Positions 15,519 through 24,675 of a DNA stretch of 49,711 nucleotides are shown here, piece after piece (within the stretch, counting starts at the first letter, position 1; the number at the start of each line of letters is the position of its first letter). The position numbers and the translations under genes were made by a program. The stretch lies in the NCBI GenBank assembly GCA_026989495.1, contig JALSJE010000113.1, positions 1 through 49,711 of the forward strand, given 5' to 3'. The notes beneath the pieces are model-generated. The model ran no database searches and was not told the origin of the DNA. It was given only the letters and a program-made list of their open reading frames with translations. The stretch is from Gammaproteobacteria bacterium. Its GTDB lineage: Bacteria; Pseudomonadota; Gammaproteobacteria; S144-34.

Positions 15519-15901
15519 GCTCGGGGCCGGGTTCGTCTGTTCGGGCACGCCGCCGGCGGAGTGCCGGCGCCTGTCCACCTTAGGGCCGCTGCCGGGGGCC
15601 GGCAAGGGGCGCGGCAGCGGCCCCCGCCCCCCTATCCCCAATGGGATAGGCGCCAAACAAAGGGGCACCCCATCGGTAGGGTATCCGCGCAAATCCCGGA
15701 ATCCTAGACTTTTCGCCGCGACCTACCGGAGCGGAAGCACCACAACCCGGTGTCGATGATCGGTCCCATCTCCATCTCCTGCGGCGCAGGCCGTCACGCC
15801 GGCGGCCACGACGGGCGTCCGCAGCGAACCCAACTCCAACGACGGATCCACGGCGTCACCCGCGCGGCGGGCGCCGCGAAGGTTCGGTAAGGAGAATCGC
15901 C
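15519..15901. other. Divergent dsrA/TauD-type intergenic region
   Basis: A 383-nt gene-free region. It contains the dsr operator/promoter (15633-15709) and then about 186 nt of presumed dsrA leader with no structure I can name, ending in AAGGAG just before dsrA. No promoter for the dioxygenase operon could be identified with confidence. Confidence 0.6.
15633..15709 (+). promoter_or_regulatory. dsr operon operator sites and promoter
   Basis: Site 1 is a perfect palindrome in its arms, TATCCC-CAAT-GGGATA (15633-15648), extendable by one pair on each side. A second, degenerate site GCACCC-CATC-GGTAGG (15665-15680) is centred 32 bp, or about three helical turns, downstream. TAGACT (15704-15709) follows site 2 by 23 nt and is the likely -10 box, giving a start near 15716. 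That would place the site centres near -43 and -75, as for an activator. The 7-2-7 geometry resembles NarL-family sites; the identity of the regulator is inference. Confidence 0.6.
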
Positions 15902-17170
15902 ATGGCCAAGAAGATCCACGAGACCCCGATGCTCGACGAGCTGGAGAAGGGCCCCTGGCCCAGCTTCATCTCCGGCATCAAGCGCCTCCGTGACCAGCAC
16001 CCCGACGAGCGCATCCGGGGAGTGGCGAACGACCTCCTCGGGCAGCTCGAGCACTCCTACGAGACGCGCAAGGGGTACTGGAAGGGCGGCACCGTCAGCG
16101 TCTACGGCTACGGATCCGGCGTGATCCCGCGCTTCTCCGAGGTGGGCGACGCCTTCCCCGAGTCGCGCGAGTTCCACACCCTGCGCGTGCAGCCGCCCGC
16201 CGGCAACTTCTACACCACCGACATGCTGCGGCAGCTCGCCGACAGCTGGGAGAAGTGGGGCTCGGGTCTGATCACCTTCCATGGCCAGACCGGCAACATC
16301 ATGTTCATCGGCGCCAGCACGGACGCCACCCAGCACTTCTTCGACGAGATCAACGAGTACGGCTGGGACCTCGGTGGCGCCGGTCCCTGCGTGCGCACCG
16401 GCATGTCCTGCGTGGGCGCGGCCCGCTGCGAGATGTCCTGCTGCAACGAGCAGCGCATCCACCGCACGCTGCTGAACCGGTTCACAGACGACGTGCACCG
16501 GCCCTCGCTGCCCTACAAGTTCAAGTTCAAGATCTCCGGCTGCCCCAACGACTGCGTCAACTCGATCGAGCGCTCGGACTTCGCCATCATCGGCATCTGG
16601 CGCGACAACATGAAGATCGACCAGGACGCGGTCAAGGAGTTCATCGAGAAGAAGGGCCGCCAGTACGTCATCGACAACGTCATCACGCGCTGCCCGACCA
16701 ACTGCATGACGCTCACGGATGACGACCGCATCATCGTCAAGGACGAGGACTGCGTGCGCTGCATGCACTGCCTCAACGTCATGCCCAAGGCGCTGCACCC
16801 CGGCGACGACAAGGGCGTGTCCGTCCTCATCGGCGGCAAGCGCACCCTCAAGATCGGCGATCTGATGGGCACCGTGATCGTGCCCTTCATGAAGCTGGAG
16901 ACCGAGGAGGACTACCAGAAGCTGGTCGAGCTCGCCGAGAACGCCATCGACTTCTGGGCCGAGAACGGCCTCGAGCACGAGCGCATCGGCGAGATGATCG
17001 AGCGCATCGGCCTCGTCAACTTCCTCGAGGGCATCGGCGTGGAGCCGGATCCCAACATGGTCCTGCACCCGCGTCAGACGTCCTACGTCCGCACGGACGG
17101 CTGGGACGAGGAGGCGGAGAAGTGGTTCCGCCGCAAGCTCGAGGAGAAGAAGCAGGCGGCGGCCGGCTGA
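15902..17170 (+). CDS. dsrA: Reverse dissimilatory sulfite reductase alpha subunit
   Basis: A 422-aa catalytic subunit of siroheme sulfite reductase, here in the oxidative direction (sulfide or persulfide sulfur to sulfite) in the cytoplasm. Siroheme-[4Fe-4S] cysteines lie in SCVGAARCEMSC (about 167-180) and SGCPNDC (about 213-219). A ferredoxin domain follows (CPTNC near 264 and CVRCMHC near 284-290). AAGGAG precedes the ATG. It opens the operon dsrABEFHCMKLJOPNR. The oxidative assignment rests on the presence of dsrEFH and dsrL and the absence of dsrD. Confidence 0.98.
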   Translation: MAKKIHETPMLDELEKGPWPSFISGIKRLRDQHPDERIRGVANDLLGQLEHSYETRKGYWKGGTVSVYGYGSGVIPRFSEVGDAFPESREFHTLRVQPPAGNFYTTDMLRQLADSWEKWGSGLITFHGQTGNIMFIGASTDATQHFFDEINEYGWDLGGAGPCVRTGMSCVGAARCEMSCCNEQRIHRTLLNRFTDDVHRPSLPYKFKFKISGCPNDCVNSIERSDFAIIGIWRDNMKIDQDAVKEFIEKKGRQYVIDNVITRCPTNCMTLTDDDRIIVKDEDCVRCMHCLNVMPKALHPGDDKGVSVLIGGKRTLKIGDLMGTVIVPFMKLETEEDYQKLVELAENAIDFWAENGLEHERIGEMIERIGLVNFLEGIGVEPDPNMVLHPRQTSYVRTDGWDEEAEKWFRRKLEEKKQAAAG

Positions 17171-17239
17171 GGCCGCCGCCCCTGCCCTCCCGGCGAGGCG
17201 TGAACTGACGACCGGTTTCTGCTTGAGGAGTAACAGGAC

Positions 17240-18322
17240 ATGACCCAGGCACAGGCGACCCCGCGCATGCCGATCGAGTCGGGCTGCCCCGACGGCTTCC
17301 AGTACATGCACCCCGTCATGCGGCGCAACTTCGGGCAGTGGAAGTACCACGAGCATCCGCGCCCGGGCGTGCTGCGCCACGTGGCCTACAGCGGCGAGGA
17401 GATCTGGACCGTCAAGGCCGGCACCCAGCGCATCCTCGACGTCTTCACCATCCGCAAGCTGTGCGAGATCGGCGACAAGTACGCCGACGGCTACGTCCGC
17501 TTCACCATCCGCTCCAACATCGAGTTCATGGTTGCGGACAAGAACAAGGTCGAGCCGCTCATCAACGCTCTCGAGGAGGCGGGCTTCGTGGTCGGAGGCA
17601 CGGCCAACTCGGTCACGATGATCTCGCATACCCAGGGCTGGCTGCACTGCGACATCCCGGGCACCGATGCCTCGGGCGTGGTCAAGGCCATGATGGACGA
17701 GCTCATCGACGAGTTCCGCAACTGCCGCATGCCCAACCGGGTGCACATCACCACCTCGTGCTGCCAGATCAACTGCGGCGGCCAGGGCGATATCGCCATC
17801 AACGTGCAGCACACCAAGCCGCCGCGCATCAACCACGATCAGGTGGCCAACGTGTGTGAGCGCCCGGCGGTGGTGGCGCGCTGCCCGGTGGCGGCCATCC
17901 GTCCGGCGCTGGTGGACGGCAAGCCCTCGCTGGAGGTGGACGAGAAGAAGTGCATCTGCTGCGGCGCGTGCTATCCGCCCTGCCCGCCGATGCAGATCAA
18001 TGACCCCGAGCACACCAAGCTCGCGATCTGGGTCGGGGGCAACCACTCCAACGCGCGCGGCCGGCCCACCTTCCACAAGCTGGTCGCCGCGGGCATCCCC
18101 AACAACCCGCCGCGCTGGCCGGAGGCGACGGCCATCGTCAAGCGCATCCTGCGCGCCTACCAGCAGGACGCGCGCGACTGGGAGCGCATCAACGACTGGA
18201 TCGAGCGCATCGGCTGGCCGCGCTTCTTCGAGCTGACGGGGCTGCCCTTCACCAAGTACCACATCGACAACTGGCGTGGCGCGCGCAACAGCCTCAACGC
18301 CTCGACCCACATCCGCTTCTGA
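17240..18322 (+). CDS. dsrB: Reverse dissimilatory sulfite reductase beta subunit
   Basis: A 360-aa partner of DsrA in the alpha2beta2 enzyme. The siroheme region shows TTSCCQINCGGQGDIAIN (about 171-188), and the ferredoxin domain carries CICCGACYPPCPPMQ (about 238-252). GAGGAG lies upstream of the ATG, which is 69 nt after dsrA. Length and motif layout are normal for DsrB. Confidence 0.98.
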   Translation: MTQAQATPRMPIESGCPDGFQYMHPVMRRNFGQWKYHEHPRPGVLRHVAYSGEEIWTVKAGTQRILDVFTIRKLCEIGDKYADGYVRFTIRSNIEFMVADKNKVEPLINALEEAGFVVGGTANSVTMISHTQGWLHCDIPGTDASGVVKAMMDELIDEFRNCRMPNRVHITTSCCQINCGGQGDIAINVQHTKPPRINHDQVANVCERPAVVARCPVAAIRPALVDGKPSLEVDEKKCICCGACYPPCPPMQINDPEHTKLAIWVGGNHSNARGRPTFHKLVAAGIPNNPPRWPEATAIVKRILRAYQQDARDWERINDWIERIGWPRFFELTGLPFTKYHIDNWRGARNSLNASTHIRF

Positions 18323-18369
18323 GGCGTGAGGCCGCCGCCGCGGGAAGCTAGGGGGGAAAGGACCAAGCG

Positions 18370-18729
18370 ATGAAGTTCGGGATCCTGGTCAACGAAGGCC
18401 CGTTCCAGCACCAGGCCTCCGACACGGCCTACCACTTCGTCAAGGCCGCGCTGGAGAAGGGCCACGAGGTGCACCGCGTGTTCTTCTACCACGACGGTGT
18501 CAACAACTCGAACAAGCTCTCCGAGCCCCAGCAGGACGATCGCAATATCGTCCAGCGCTGGTCCAAGCTCGCGCAGGAGCACGGGATCGACCTCGTGGTC
18601 TGTGTGGCGGCAGCCCTGCGGCGCGGCATCAAGGACGAGATCCTGGCGCCGGGCTTCCGCATCTCGGGGCTGGGACAGCTGGTCGAGTCCGGCATCCAGG
18701 CCGACCGGCTCGTGGTCTTCGGCGACTGA
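18370..18729 (+). CDS. dsrE: Sulfurtransferase subunit DsrE
   Basis: A 119-aa subunit of the DsrE2F2H2 complex, which hands sulfur to DsrC. The active-site cysteine (C78, in LVVCVAAALRRGI) is present at the position known from purple sulfur bacteria. This Cys marks oxidative-type DsrE and separates it from TusD relatives of non-sulfur oxidisers mainly by context. GGGGGAAAGG precedes the ATG. Confidence 0.97.
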   Translation: MKFGILVNEGPFQHQASDTAYHFVKAALEKGHEVHRVFFYHDGVNNSNKLSEPQQDDRNIVQRWSKLAQEHGIDLVVCVAAALRRGIKDEILAPGFRISGLGQLVESGIQADRLVVFGD

Positions 18730-18750
18730 TCCAGACGGAAGGGGGAAACG

Positions 18751-19158
18751 ATGAGCGAGGTCACCGGCGGCGTCGAGATGGAAGAGGAGACCGGCGGCAC
18801 CGTCAAGAAGTTCATGTTCGTCAACCGCAAGGCGCCCTACGGGACGATCTACGCCCTGGAGGCGCTCGAGGTGGTGCTGATCAGCGCGGCCTTCGACCAG
18901 GACGTGAGCCTGGTATTCCTCGACGACGGGGTCTACCAGCTCAAGAAGGGTCAGCACACCAAGGCGGTGGACATGAAGAACTTCTCGCCCACCTACCGGG
19001 CGCTCGAGGGCTACGACATCGACAAGCTCTATGTCGAGAAGGAGTCCCTCGAGCAGCGCGGCCTCACCCCCGACGACCTGGTGGTGGACGTGCAGGTCCT
19101 TTCGGCCGACGAGATCTCCAAGCTCATGGCCGAGCAGGACGTGGTGCTGAGCTTCTGA
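18751..19158 (+). CDS. dsrF: DsrF subunit of the DsrEFH sulfurtransferase
   Basis: A 135-aa DsrE/TusC-like subunit (KKFMFVNRKAPYGTIYALEA) without the catalytic Cys, as expected for DsrF. It carries a 15-20-residue acidic N-terminal extension (SEVTGGVEMEEETGG) before the conserved core. AAGGGGGAAACG lies before the ATG. It is placed between dsrE and dsrH as in other oxidative dsr operons. Confidence 0.96.
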   Translation: MSEVTGGVEMEEETGGTVKKFMFVNRKAPYGTIYALEALEVVLISAAFDQDVSLVFLDDGVYQLKKGQHTKAVDMKNFSPTYRALEGYDIDKLYVEKESLEQRGLTPDDLVVDVQVLSADEISKLMAEQDVVLSF

Positions 19159-19174
19159 CGGGAGCGAGGGAAAG

Positions 19175-19477
19175 ATGCTGCACACGGTCAACAAGTCCCC
19201 CTTCCAGACGCGCACCCTCGAGAGCTGCCTGCGCCACGCCCTGCCGGGCAGCGCGGTGCTCCTCATCGAGGACGGCGTCTATGCGGCGATGCAGGGCACC
19301 CCTATCGCCGACAAGGTGCGCGCGGCCATGGAGCAGGTGCGCTTCTACGTGCTTGGACCCGACCTCGAGGCCCGCGGCATGGATGGCGACAAGGTGATCG
19401 AGGGCATCGAGATCGTCGATTACGGCGGTTTCGTGGATCTGACCATTGAGTACGGGACGGTGCAGTCCTGGCTGTGA
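19175..19477 (+). CDS. dsrH: DsrH subunit of the DsrEFH sulfurtransferase
   Basis: A 100-aa TusB-like subunit. The conserved cysteine is C18 (TLESCLRHAL), equivalent to the reactive Cys of characterised DsrH. The core continues with AVLLIEDGVYAAMQG. It lies 16 nt after dsrF, with GAGGGAAAG as ribosome site. Confidence 0.96.
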   Translation: MLHTVNKSPFQTRTLESCLRHALPGSAVLLIEDGVYAAMQGTPIADKVRAAMEQVRFYVLGPDLEARGMDGDKVIEGIEIVDYGGFVDLTIEYGTVQSWL

Positions 19478-19511
19478 CACGGCTGAACCCGACGACGGAG
19501 GAGATGGCGAG

Positions 19512-19847
19512 ATGGGTACGATTGAAGTGAACGGCAAGGTCCTGGAGACCGACGAGGAGGGCTACCTCCAGAACCTGAGCGACTGGTCCCCTGAGGTGGC
19601 CGAGTACATGGCCAAGCAGGACGGGCTCGAGCTGACCGAGAACCACTGGGAGGTGATCAACTTCCTCCGCGAGTACTACGAGGAGTACCAGATCGCTCCC
19701 GCCGTGCGCGTCCTGACCAAGGCCATCGGCAAGAAGCTGGGCCCCGACAAGGGCAACAGCAAGTACCTCTACGAGCTGTTCCCCTACGGCCCCGCGAAGC
19801 AGGCCTGTAAGTACGCCGGCCTGCCGAAGCCGACCGGCTGCGTCTGA
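19512..19847 (+). CDS. dsrC: DsrC, sulfur-carrier protein
   Basis: A 111-aa TusE/DsrC protein that accepts sulfur from DsrEFH and presents it as persulfide/trisulfide to DsrAB and DsrMKJOP. Both functional cysteines on the flexible C-terminal arm are present (C99 and penultimate C110, 11 residues apart, in QACKYAGLPKPTGCV), which makes it a true DsrC, not TusE alone. The ATG at 19512 starts the conserved MGTIEVNG. A strong hairpin follows the stop codon. Confidence 0.98.
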   Translation: MGTIEVNGKVLETDEEGYLQNLSDWSPEVAEYMAKQDGLELTENHWEVINFLREYYEEYQIAPAVRVLTKAIGKKLGPDKGNSKYLYELFPYGPAKQACKYAGLPKPTGCV

Positions 19848-19866
19848 GGCCGCAAACCCTCGGGTA

Positions 19867-19892
19867 GCGGGGGGCCGGATGCGGCCCCCCGC
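19867..19892 (+). promoter_or_regulatory. Intercistronic hairpin between dsrC and dsrM
   Basis: A perfect 10-bp GC stem (GCGGGGGGCC/GGCCCCCCGC) with GGATGC loop lies 20 nt after the dsrC stop and 28 nt before dsrM. There is no T-run after it, so it is more likely a 3'-end stabiliser or partial attenuator than a full terminator. It could raise dsrC output relative to the membrane-complex genes. Confidence 0.6.
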
Positions 19893-19919
19893 CCTTGCCA
19901 CAAGCGGAGCGCTGCGACC

Positions 19920-20675
19920 GTGAGCGTGCTGACCGTCGTCTTTGCGCTGATCTTCTACCTCGCCACGGCGATCCTCGTGGCAGGCGTCGGCTATCGCATC
20001 TGGCTCTATGCGCGCACCCCCGCGCCGCTGAAGATCCCCGTCACGCCGGCCCCGCTGACCCCGGCCGGCGTGGCCCTCAGGCTGGGCAAGGAGGTGGTGC
20101 TCTTCGCCAGCCTGTTCCGCTCCAACAAATGGACCTGGCTCTTCGGCTGGGTCTTCCACTTCGCCCTGCTCCTGGTGCTGCTGCGCCACCTGCGCTACTT
20201 CCAGGAGCCGGTGTGGGGCTGGGTGGCCCTGATCCAGCCCTTCGGCAAGTACGCCGCCTTCGCCATGGTGGCGGGCCTCGCCGGGCTGTGGGCGCGGCGC
20301 TTCCTCGTCGACCGCGTGCGCTACATCTCCGCGCCCTCCGACCACCTCATGCTGGCGCTGCTGCTCGCCATCGCGCTGAGCGGACTCTCAATGAAATATT
20401 TCTTCCACACCGACATCGTCGCGCTCAAGGCCTTCTTCCTGGGCCTGATGCGCTTCGACCTGCAGCCGCTGCCGGCAGATCCCATGCTGATCGTGCATCT
20501 GTCGCTGGTGGCGCTGCTCATGGTCATCTTTCCCTTCAGCAAGCTGCTGCATGCCCCGGGCCTGTTCTTCGCGCCCACGCGCAACCAGATCGACAATCCG
20601 CGCGAAAAGCGGCATCTGGTGCCCTGGGCGGCACAGCTCGAGGCGGGCGAGCGCTCCGCCTCGACGACGTCCTGA
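19920..20675 (+). CDS. dsrM: DsrM, membrane cytochrome b subunit
   Basis: A 251-aa NarI-like membrane protein, the quinone-facing haem b subunit of DsrMKJOP. About five to six hydrophobic segments are visible (VLTVVFALIFYLATAILVAG at the N-terminus, WLFGWVFHFALLLVLLRHL, MLALLLAIALSGLSM, LIVHLSLVALLMVIFPF), with histidines in the helices as haem ligand candidates. The GTG start lies after AGCGGAGCG. Confidence 0.95.
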   Translation: MSVLTVVFALIFYLATAILVAGVGYRIWLYARTPAPLKIPVTPAPLTPAGVALRLGKEVVLFASLFRSNKWTWLFGWVFHFALLLVLLRHLRYFQEPVWGWVALIQPFGKYAAFAMVAGLAGLWARRFLVDRVRYISAPSDHLMLALLLAIALSGLSMKYFFHTDIVALKAFFLGLMRFDLQPLPADPMLIVHLSLVALLMVIFPFSKLLHAPGLFFAPTRNQIDNPREKRHLVPWAAQLEAGERSASTTS

Positions 20676-20704
20676 CCGGACCCTGGCTTTGAGGAGCGGC
20701 TGAC

Positions 20705-22195
20705 GTGGCGGACTTCGAGGTTCCCGAGCTGAAGGAAGAGATCGCCCCCCCGCCGGTTCGGGAGGGTGTCACCGGCCACCTGAAGCCCTTCGTGGCGGAT
20801 GCCAAGTTCCAGGAGCCGCTGGGCTACCCCGGCGAGCTCGTGGACAACTGGCAGGAGGTCGCCATCGCCAAGATGGGCGAGCTCCTCGGCAAGTACCGCT
20901 CGCTGCGGGTCTTCCTCGACATCTGCGTCAAGTGCGGGGCCTGCACCGACAAGTGCCACTACTTCCTGGGCACCACGGACGGCAACAACATGCCCGTGGC
21001 GCGCCAGGACCTGCTGCGCCGCGTCTACCGCCGCTACTTCACCTTCGCCGGCAAGTATTTCCCCAAGCTGGTGGGCGCCGTGGACCTCACCGAGGAGGTT
21101 CTCGACCAGTGGTACAGCTACTACCACCAGTGCTCGCAGTGCCGGCGCTGCTCGGTCTTCTGCCCCTACGGCATCGATACCGCCGAGATCTCCATGGCGG
21201 CCCGCGAGATCATGGACTCCGTGGGCAAGGGCCAGAAGTACTGCAACGAGATCATCGGCAAGGTCATCAAGATCGGAAACAACCTGGGCCTCCCCCAGCC
21301 GGCGCTGGCCGACACCCTCGAGGGGCTGGAGGAGGAGGTCAAGATGGACACCGGCAGGGACGTGCGCTTCCCGCTCGACGAGAAGGGTGCCGAGGTGCTG
21401 CTGGTCACCCCTTCGGCCGACTTCTTCGCCGAGCCGCACGTGGACGGCCTCATCGGCTACGCCAAGGTCTTCCACCAGGCGGGCATCTCCTGGACGCTGA
21501 GCTCCTACGCCTCCGAGGCGGCCAACTTCGGCATGTTCATCGGCTCCTACGAGAACATGCGCAAGCTCGCGCTGCGCATCCGCGAGGCCGCCCTGGAGCT
21601 GGGGGTCAAGCGCATCGTCTTCGGCGAGTGCGGCCATGCCTGGCGCGTGGCCTACGCCTTCCTCAACACGCTCGCCGGGCCCTTCGACTTCCTCGATCCG
21701 AAGTATCCGGTGCCGCAGCACATCTGCGAGGTCACCTACGATCTCATCAAGCGCGGGGCGCTCAAGCTCGACCCCTCGGCCAACGATCACCGGCGCGTGA
21801 CCTTCCACGACTCATGCAACGTGGCGCGCGCCACCCGTATGGGTGACTTCCCGGGCGGGCAGTTCGTGATCCCGCGCGAGATCCTCAAGAGCGTGTGCAA
21901 CCACTTCTACGACATGCCCGCCGACACCATCTACGACGCCACCTTCTGCTGCGGCGGCGGCGGCGGGCTGCTCACCGACGACCTCATCGAGCTGCGCGTC
22001 AAGGGCGCCCTGCCCCGCATGGAGGCCCTGAAGCACGTGGTGGAGGAGTACGGGGTGACCCATCTGGTGGCCATCTGCGCCATCTGCAAGAGCCAGTTCA
22101 GCAAGGTCCTGCCCTACTACGGCTTCGAGATGGACCAGATACTCAGCCTCCACCAGCTCGTGGGCGACGCGCTGGTGTTCGAGGCCCAGGCGTAA
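20705..22195 (+). CDS. dsrK: DsrK, HdrD-like iron-sulfur subunit
   Basis: A 496-aa cytoplasm-facing catalytic subunit of DsrMKJOP, thought to interact with DsrC. Two [4Fe-4S] motifs are seen (CVKCGACTDKCHYF near residue 73 and CSQCRRCSVFCPYG near 142). CCG-type cysteine motifs follow (ECGHAWR near 309, HDSCN near 369, and CCGGGGG near 416), as in heterodisulfide reductase HdrD. GTG start; GAGGAG lies 8 nt upstream. Confidence 0.97.
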   Translation: MADFEVPELKEEIAPPPVREGVTGHLKPFVADAKFQEPLGYPGELVDNWQEVAIAKMGELLGKYRSLRVFLDICVKCGACTDKCHYFLGTTDGNNMPVARQDLLRRVYRRYFTFAGKYFPKLVGAVDLTEEVLDQWYSYYHQCSQCRRCSVFCPYGIDTAEISMAAREIMDSVGKGQKYCNEIIGKVIKIGNNLGLPQPALADTLEGLEEEVKMDTGRDVRFPLDEKGAEVLLVTPSADFFAEPHVDGLIGYAKVFHQAGISWTLSSYASEAANFGMFIGSYENMRKLALRIREAALELGVKRIVFGECGHAWRVAYAFLNTLAGPFDFLDPKYPVPQHICEVTYDLIKRGALKLDPSANDHRRVTFHDSCNVARATRMGDFPGGQFVIPREILKSVCNHFYDMPADTIYDATFCCGGGGGLLTDDLIELRVKGALPRMEALKHVVEEYGVTHLVAICAICKSQFSKVLPYYGFEMDQILSLHQLVGDALVFEAQA

Positions 22196-22231
22196 GAGAA
22201 CATCCGGAATCCAGCCACGGGAGAACGGCCA

Positions 22232-24175
22232 ATGGCGACTTCAAGCGAAGAGATGCAGGAGAAGAAGCTCACCTTCCGCCGCTTCAAGGACGGAGACAAC
22301 CGGTGGCGCTCCTGGTCGGAGGCCATCTTTCAGGCCGGCTGGTCGCACAAGTGCCCGACCTACGTCCATCGCACCCCGCCCTGCCAGGGCAGCTGCCCTT
22401 CGGGCGAGGACATCCGCGGCTGGCTGGACATCGTGCGCGGCATCGAGAAGCCGCCGCAGGACGTGGACTGGCACGAGTATGCCTTCCGCCGCGCCACCGA
22501 CGCCAATCCGTTCCCCGCGGTGATGGGCCGCGTCTGCCCCGCCCCCTGCGAGGAGGGCTGCAACCGCAACGCGGTCGAGGATCACGTAGGCATCAACGCC
22601 GTCGAGCAGTTCATCGGCGACACCGCCCTGCGCAACAACTACGGCTTCACCAGGCCGGCCCAGGAGTCCGGCAAGAAGGTCGCCGTCATCGGCGGCGGAC
22701 CCGCGGGGCTGGCAGCCGCCTACCAGCTCCGCCGTCGCGGGCACGCGGTCACCATCTTCGAGGCGCTGGCCGAGCTGGGCGGGATGATGCGCTACGGCAT
22801 CCCCAACTACCGCATCCCGCGCGACGTGCTCGACGGTGAGATCAAGCGCATCCTCGACATGGGCGTGGAGGTGCGCACCAGCACCCGCGTCGGGCGCGAC
22901 GTCACGATCGAGGAGCTGGAGAAGGAGTTCGACGCCATCCTCTGGGCCGTCGGCTGCCAGAAGGGCCGTGACCTGCCCGTACCCGGCTGGGAGGGCACCC
23001 CGAACTGCGTCAGCGCCCTCGACTTCCTGCGCGCCTACAACGAGGGCCGTCTCAAGAACGTTCCCAGGAAGATCGTCGTGGTGGGCGGTGGCGACACCTC
23101 GATCGACGTGTGCTCGGTCTCGCGCCGCCTGGGCGTGCTGCCCGGCAGTACGGAGCTGCCCGAGCGCGTCATCCGCGACCACAGCCTCTCGCAGGAGGCC
23201 TACGGCACCGAGCCGTGCGAGGTGGTGCTGACCTCGGTCTTCCCGCGCGACAAGATGACCGCGCAGCCGCACGAGGTCGAGGAGGCCATCCACGAGGGCG
23301 TCACCCTCAAGGACGGCGTGATGCCGCTCGAGGTGCTGCTCGACGAGAACGGCCGCGCCCGCGGCATCCGGATGGCGCAGTGCAAGGTCGAGGGCAACAT
23401 GAAGCTCGTGCCCATCGAGGGCACGGAGTTCGAGCTCGAGGCCGACCTCATCGTGGCCGCCATCGGCCAGCAGGGCGACCTGACAGGCGTCGAGGAGCTC
23501 GACAACGGCAAGACCTTCATCGAGGCCGACCGCACCTACCGCGTCCCCGGCCGCGAGAAGCACTTCGTCGCCGGCGACATCGTGCGCCCGCACCTGCTGA
23601 CCACGGCCATCGGCCAGGCCTGGGTGGCCGTGGAGGGCATCGACCGTTTCCTGCGCGGCGAGGAGCCGGCCAAGCGGCCCAAGGTGGACAAGCATCATTT
23701 CAACCTGCTGGACAAGCTGCGCGAGGCCGGGCTCGAGCCCGAGCCCTACAACCACGAGCAGGTGCGCGGCACCTCCTCGTCGCGGTTCGCGATCCACAAC
23801 TACGAGGACCGCTCCAAGCAGGAGATCATCACCACCGACAAGATGTTCCTGGGGCACTTCACCTACACGCCCCGCATCAAGCGCAAGGAGCATGTGGTCG
23901 ACGCCGACCAGGTCATCGGCAACTTCCAGGAGCGGCGTGAGGGCCTGAGCGAGGAGCAGGCCCAGGCCGAGGCCAACCGCTGCATGAGCTGCGGGCTGTG
24001 CTTCGAGTGCGACAACTGTGTCGTCTTCTGCCCGCAGGACGCCGTGCATCGCGTGCCGAAGAAGGAGCGAACCACAGGCCGCTACGTGTACACGGAGTAC
24101 TCGCGCTGCATCGGCTGCCACATCTGCTCCGACGTCTGTCCCACGGGCTACATCGACATGGCCCTGGGCGAGTGA
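22232..24175 (+). CDS. dsrL: DsrL, NAD(P)H:acceptor oxidoreductase
   Basis: A 647-aa iron-sulfur flavoprotein related to the glutamate synthase small subunit. N-terminal cysteines are KCPTYVHRTPPCQGSCP (near 40-55). The FAD motif is GGGPAGLAAAYQL (about 154), and the NAD(P) motif is VVGGGDTSIDV. The C-terminus has two ferredoxin clusters (CMSCGLCFECDNCVVFCP near 583 and CIGCHICSDVCP near 628). It couples DsrAB to pyridine nucleotides and is characteristic of sulfur oxidisers. Confidence 0.97.
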   Translation: MATSSEEMQEKKLTFRRFKDGDNRWRSWSEAIFQAGWSHKCPTYVHRTPPCQGSCPSGEDIRGWLDIVRGIEKPPQDVDWHEYAFRRATDANPFPAVMGRVCPAPCEEGCNRNAVEDHVGINAVEQFIGDTALRNNYGFTRPAQESGKKVAVIGGGPAGLAAAYQLRRRGHAVTIFEALAELGGMMRYGIPNYRIPRDVLDGEIKRILDMGVEVRTSTRVGRDVTIEELEKEFDAILWAVGCQKGRDLPVPGWEGTPNCVSALDFLRAYNEGRLKNVPRKIVVVGGGDTSIDVCSVSRRLGVLPGSTELPERVIRDHSLSQEAYGTEPCEVVLTSVFPRDKMTAQPHEVEEAIHEGVTLKDGVMPLEVLLDENGRARGIRMAQCKVEGNMKLVPIEGTEFELEADLIVAAIGQQGDLTGVEELDNGKTFIEADRTYRVPGREKHFVAGDIVRPHLLTTAIGQAWVAVEGIDRFLRGEEPAKRPKVDKHHFNLLDKLREAGLEPEPYNHEQVRGTSSSRFAIHNYEDRSKQEIITTDKMFLGHFTYTPRIKRKEHVVDADQVIGNFQERREGLSEEQAQAEANRCMSCGLCFECDNCVVFCPQDAVHRVPKKERTTGRYVYTEYSRCIGCHICSDVCPTGYIDMALGE

Positions 24176-24192
24176 GCGCGGAGGCAGAGGCG

Positions 24193-24675
24193 ATGCGAGG
24201 GCTGATCGGCCACCTGGGTCAGGCGCTGGCGGCGCTCACCCTGCTCGCTGCGGCGGGCGGGGCGCAGGCCGAGGTGCCCCTGCCCAAGATCCCCAAGGCC
24301 AAGGGCGAGAAGTGCGTGGAGCCCACGGACGTCATGCGGCGCAACCACATGAAGTTCCTGCTCCACCAGCGCGACGACACCCTGCGGCGGGGCATCCGCA
24401 CCAAGAAGCACAGCCTCAAGGAATGCCTGGGCTGCCACGTCACGGCCGAGCCCGGCAAGCCCCTGCCCACGGCCGACAGCCCCGACCACTTCTGCAGCGC
24501 ATGCCACCGCTACGCCGCGGTCAAGATCGATTGCTTCGGCTGCCACAACGACCGCCCTGAACAGTCCGGCCAGCCCTTGGCACAGAACCCGCGGACCCTG
24601 CCCGACGCCGCGGTCGGCCGGCGGGTGACCGTGGAGACCCTCAAGGTGCTCGCCACCGGGGAGGAGGCACGATGA
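24193..24675 (+). CDS. dsrJ: DsrJ, periplasmic triheme cytochrome c
   Basis: A 160-aa exported cytochrome of the DsrMKJOP complex. The N-terminal signal sequence (LIGHLGQALAALTLLAAAGG) ends near AQA. Three haem-binding CxxCH sites are present (CLGCH, CSACH, CFGCH). C41 in GEKCVEPTDVMRRNHM matches the unusual cysteine haem ligand described in DsrJ. The ATG at 24193 was preferred because it gives a normal signal peptide; an in-frame GTG lies 21 nt earlier. It overlaps dsrO by 4 nt. Confidence 0.96.
   Translation: MRGLIGHLGQALAALTLLAAAGGAQAEVPLPKIPKAKGEKCVEPTDVMRRNHMKFLLHQRDDTLRRGIRTKKHSLKECLGCHVTAEPGKPLPTADSPDHFCSACHRYAAVKIDCFGCHNDRPEQSGQPLAQNPRTLPDAAVGRRVTVETLKVLATGEEAR

Noticed and set aside
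15794-18310. Very long minus-strand open frame opposite dsrA and dsrB
   Set aside because: High GC keeps the antisense frame open; its translation is low-complexity (Val/Leu/Asp/His-rich), while the plus strand encodes clear DsrAB.
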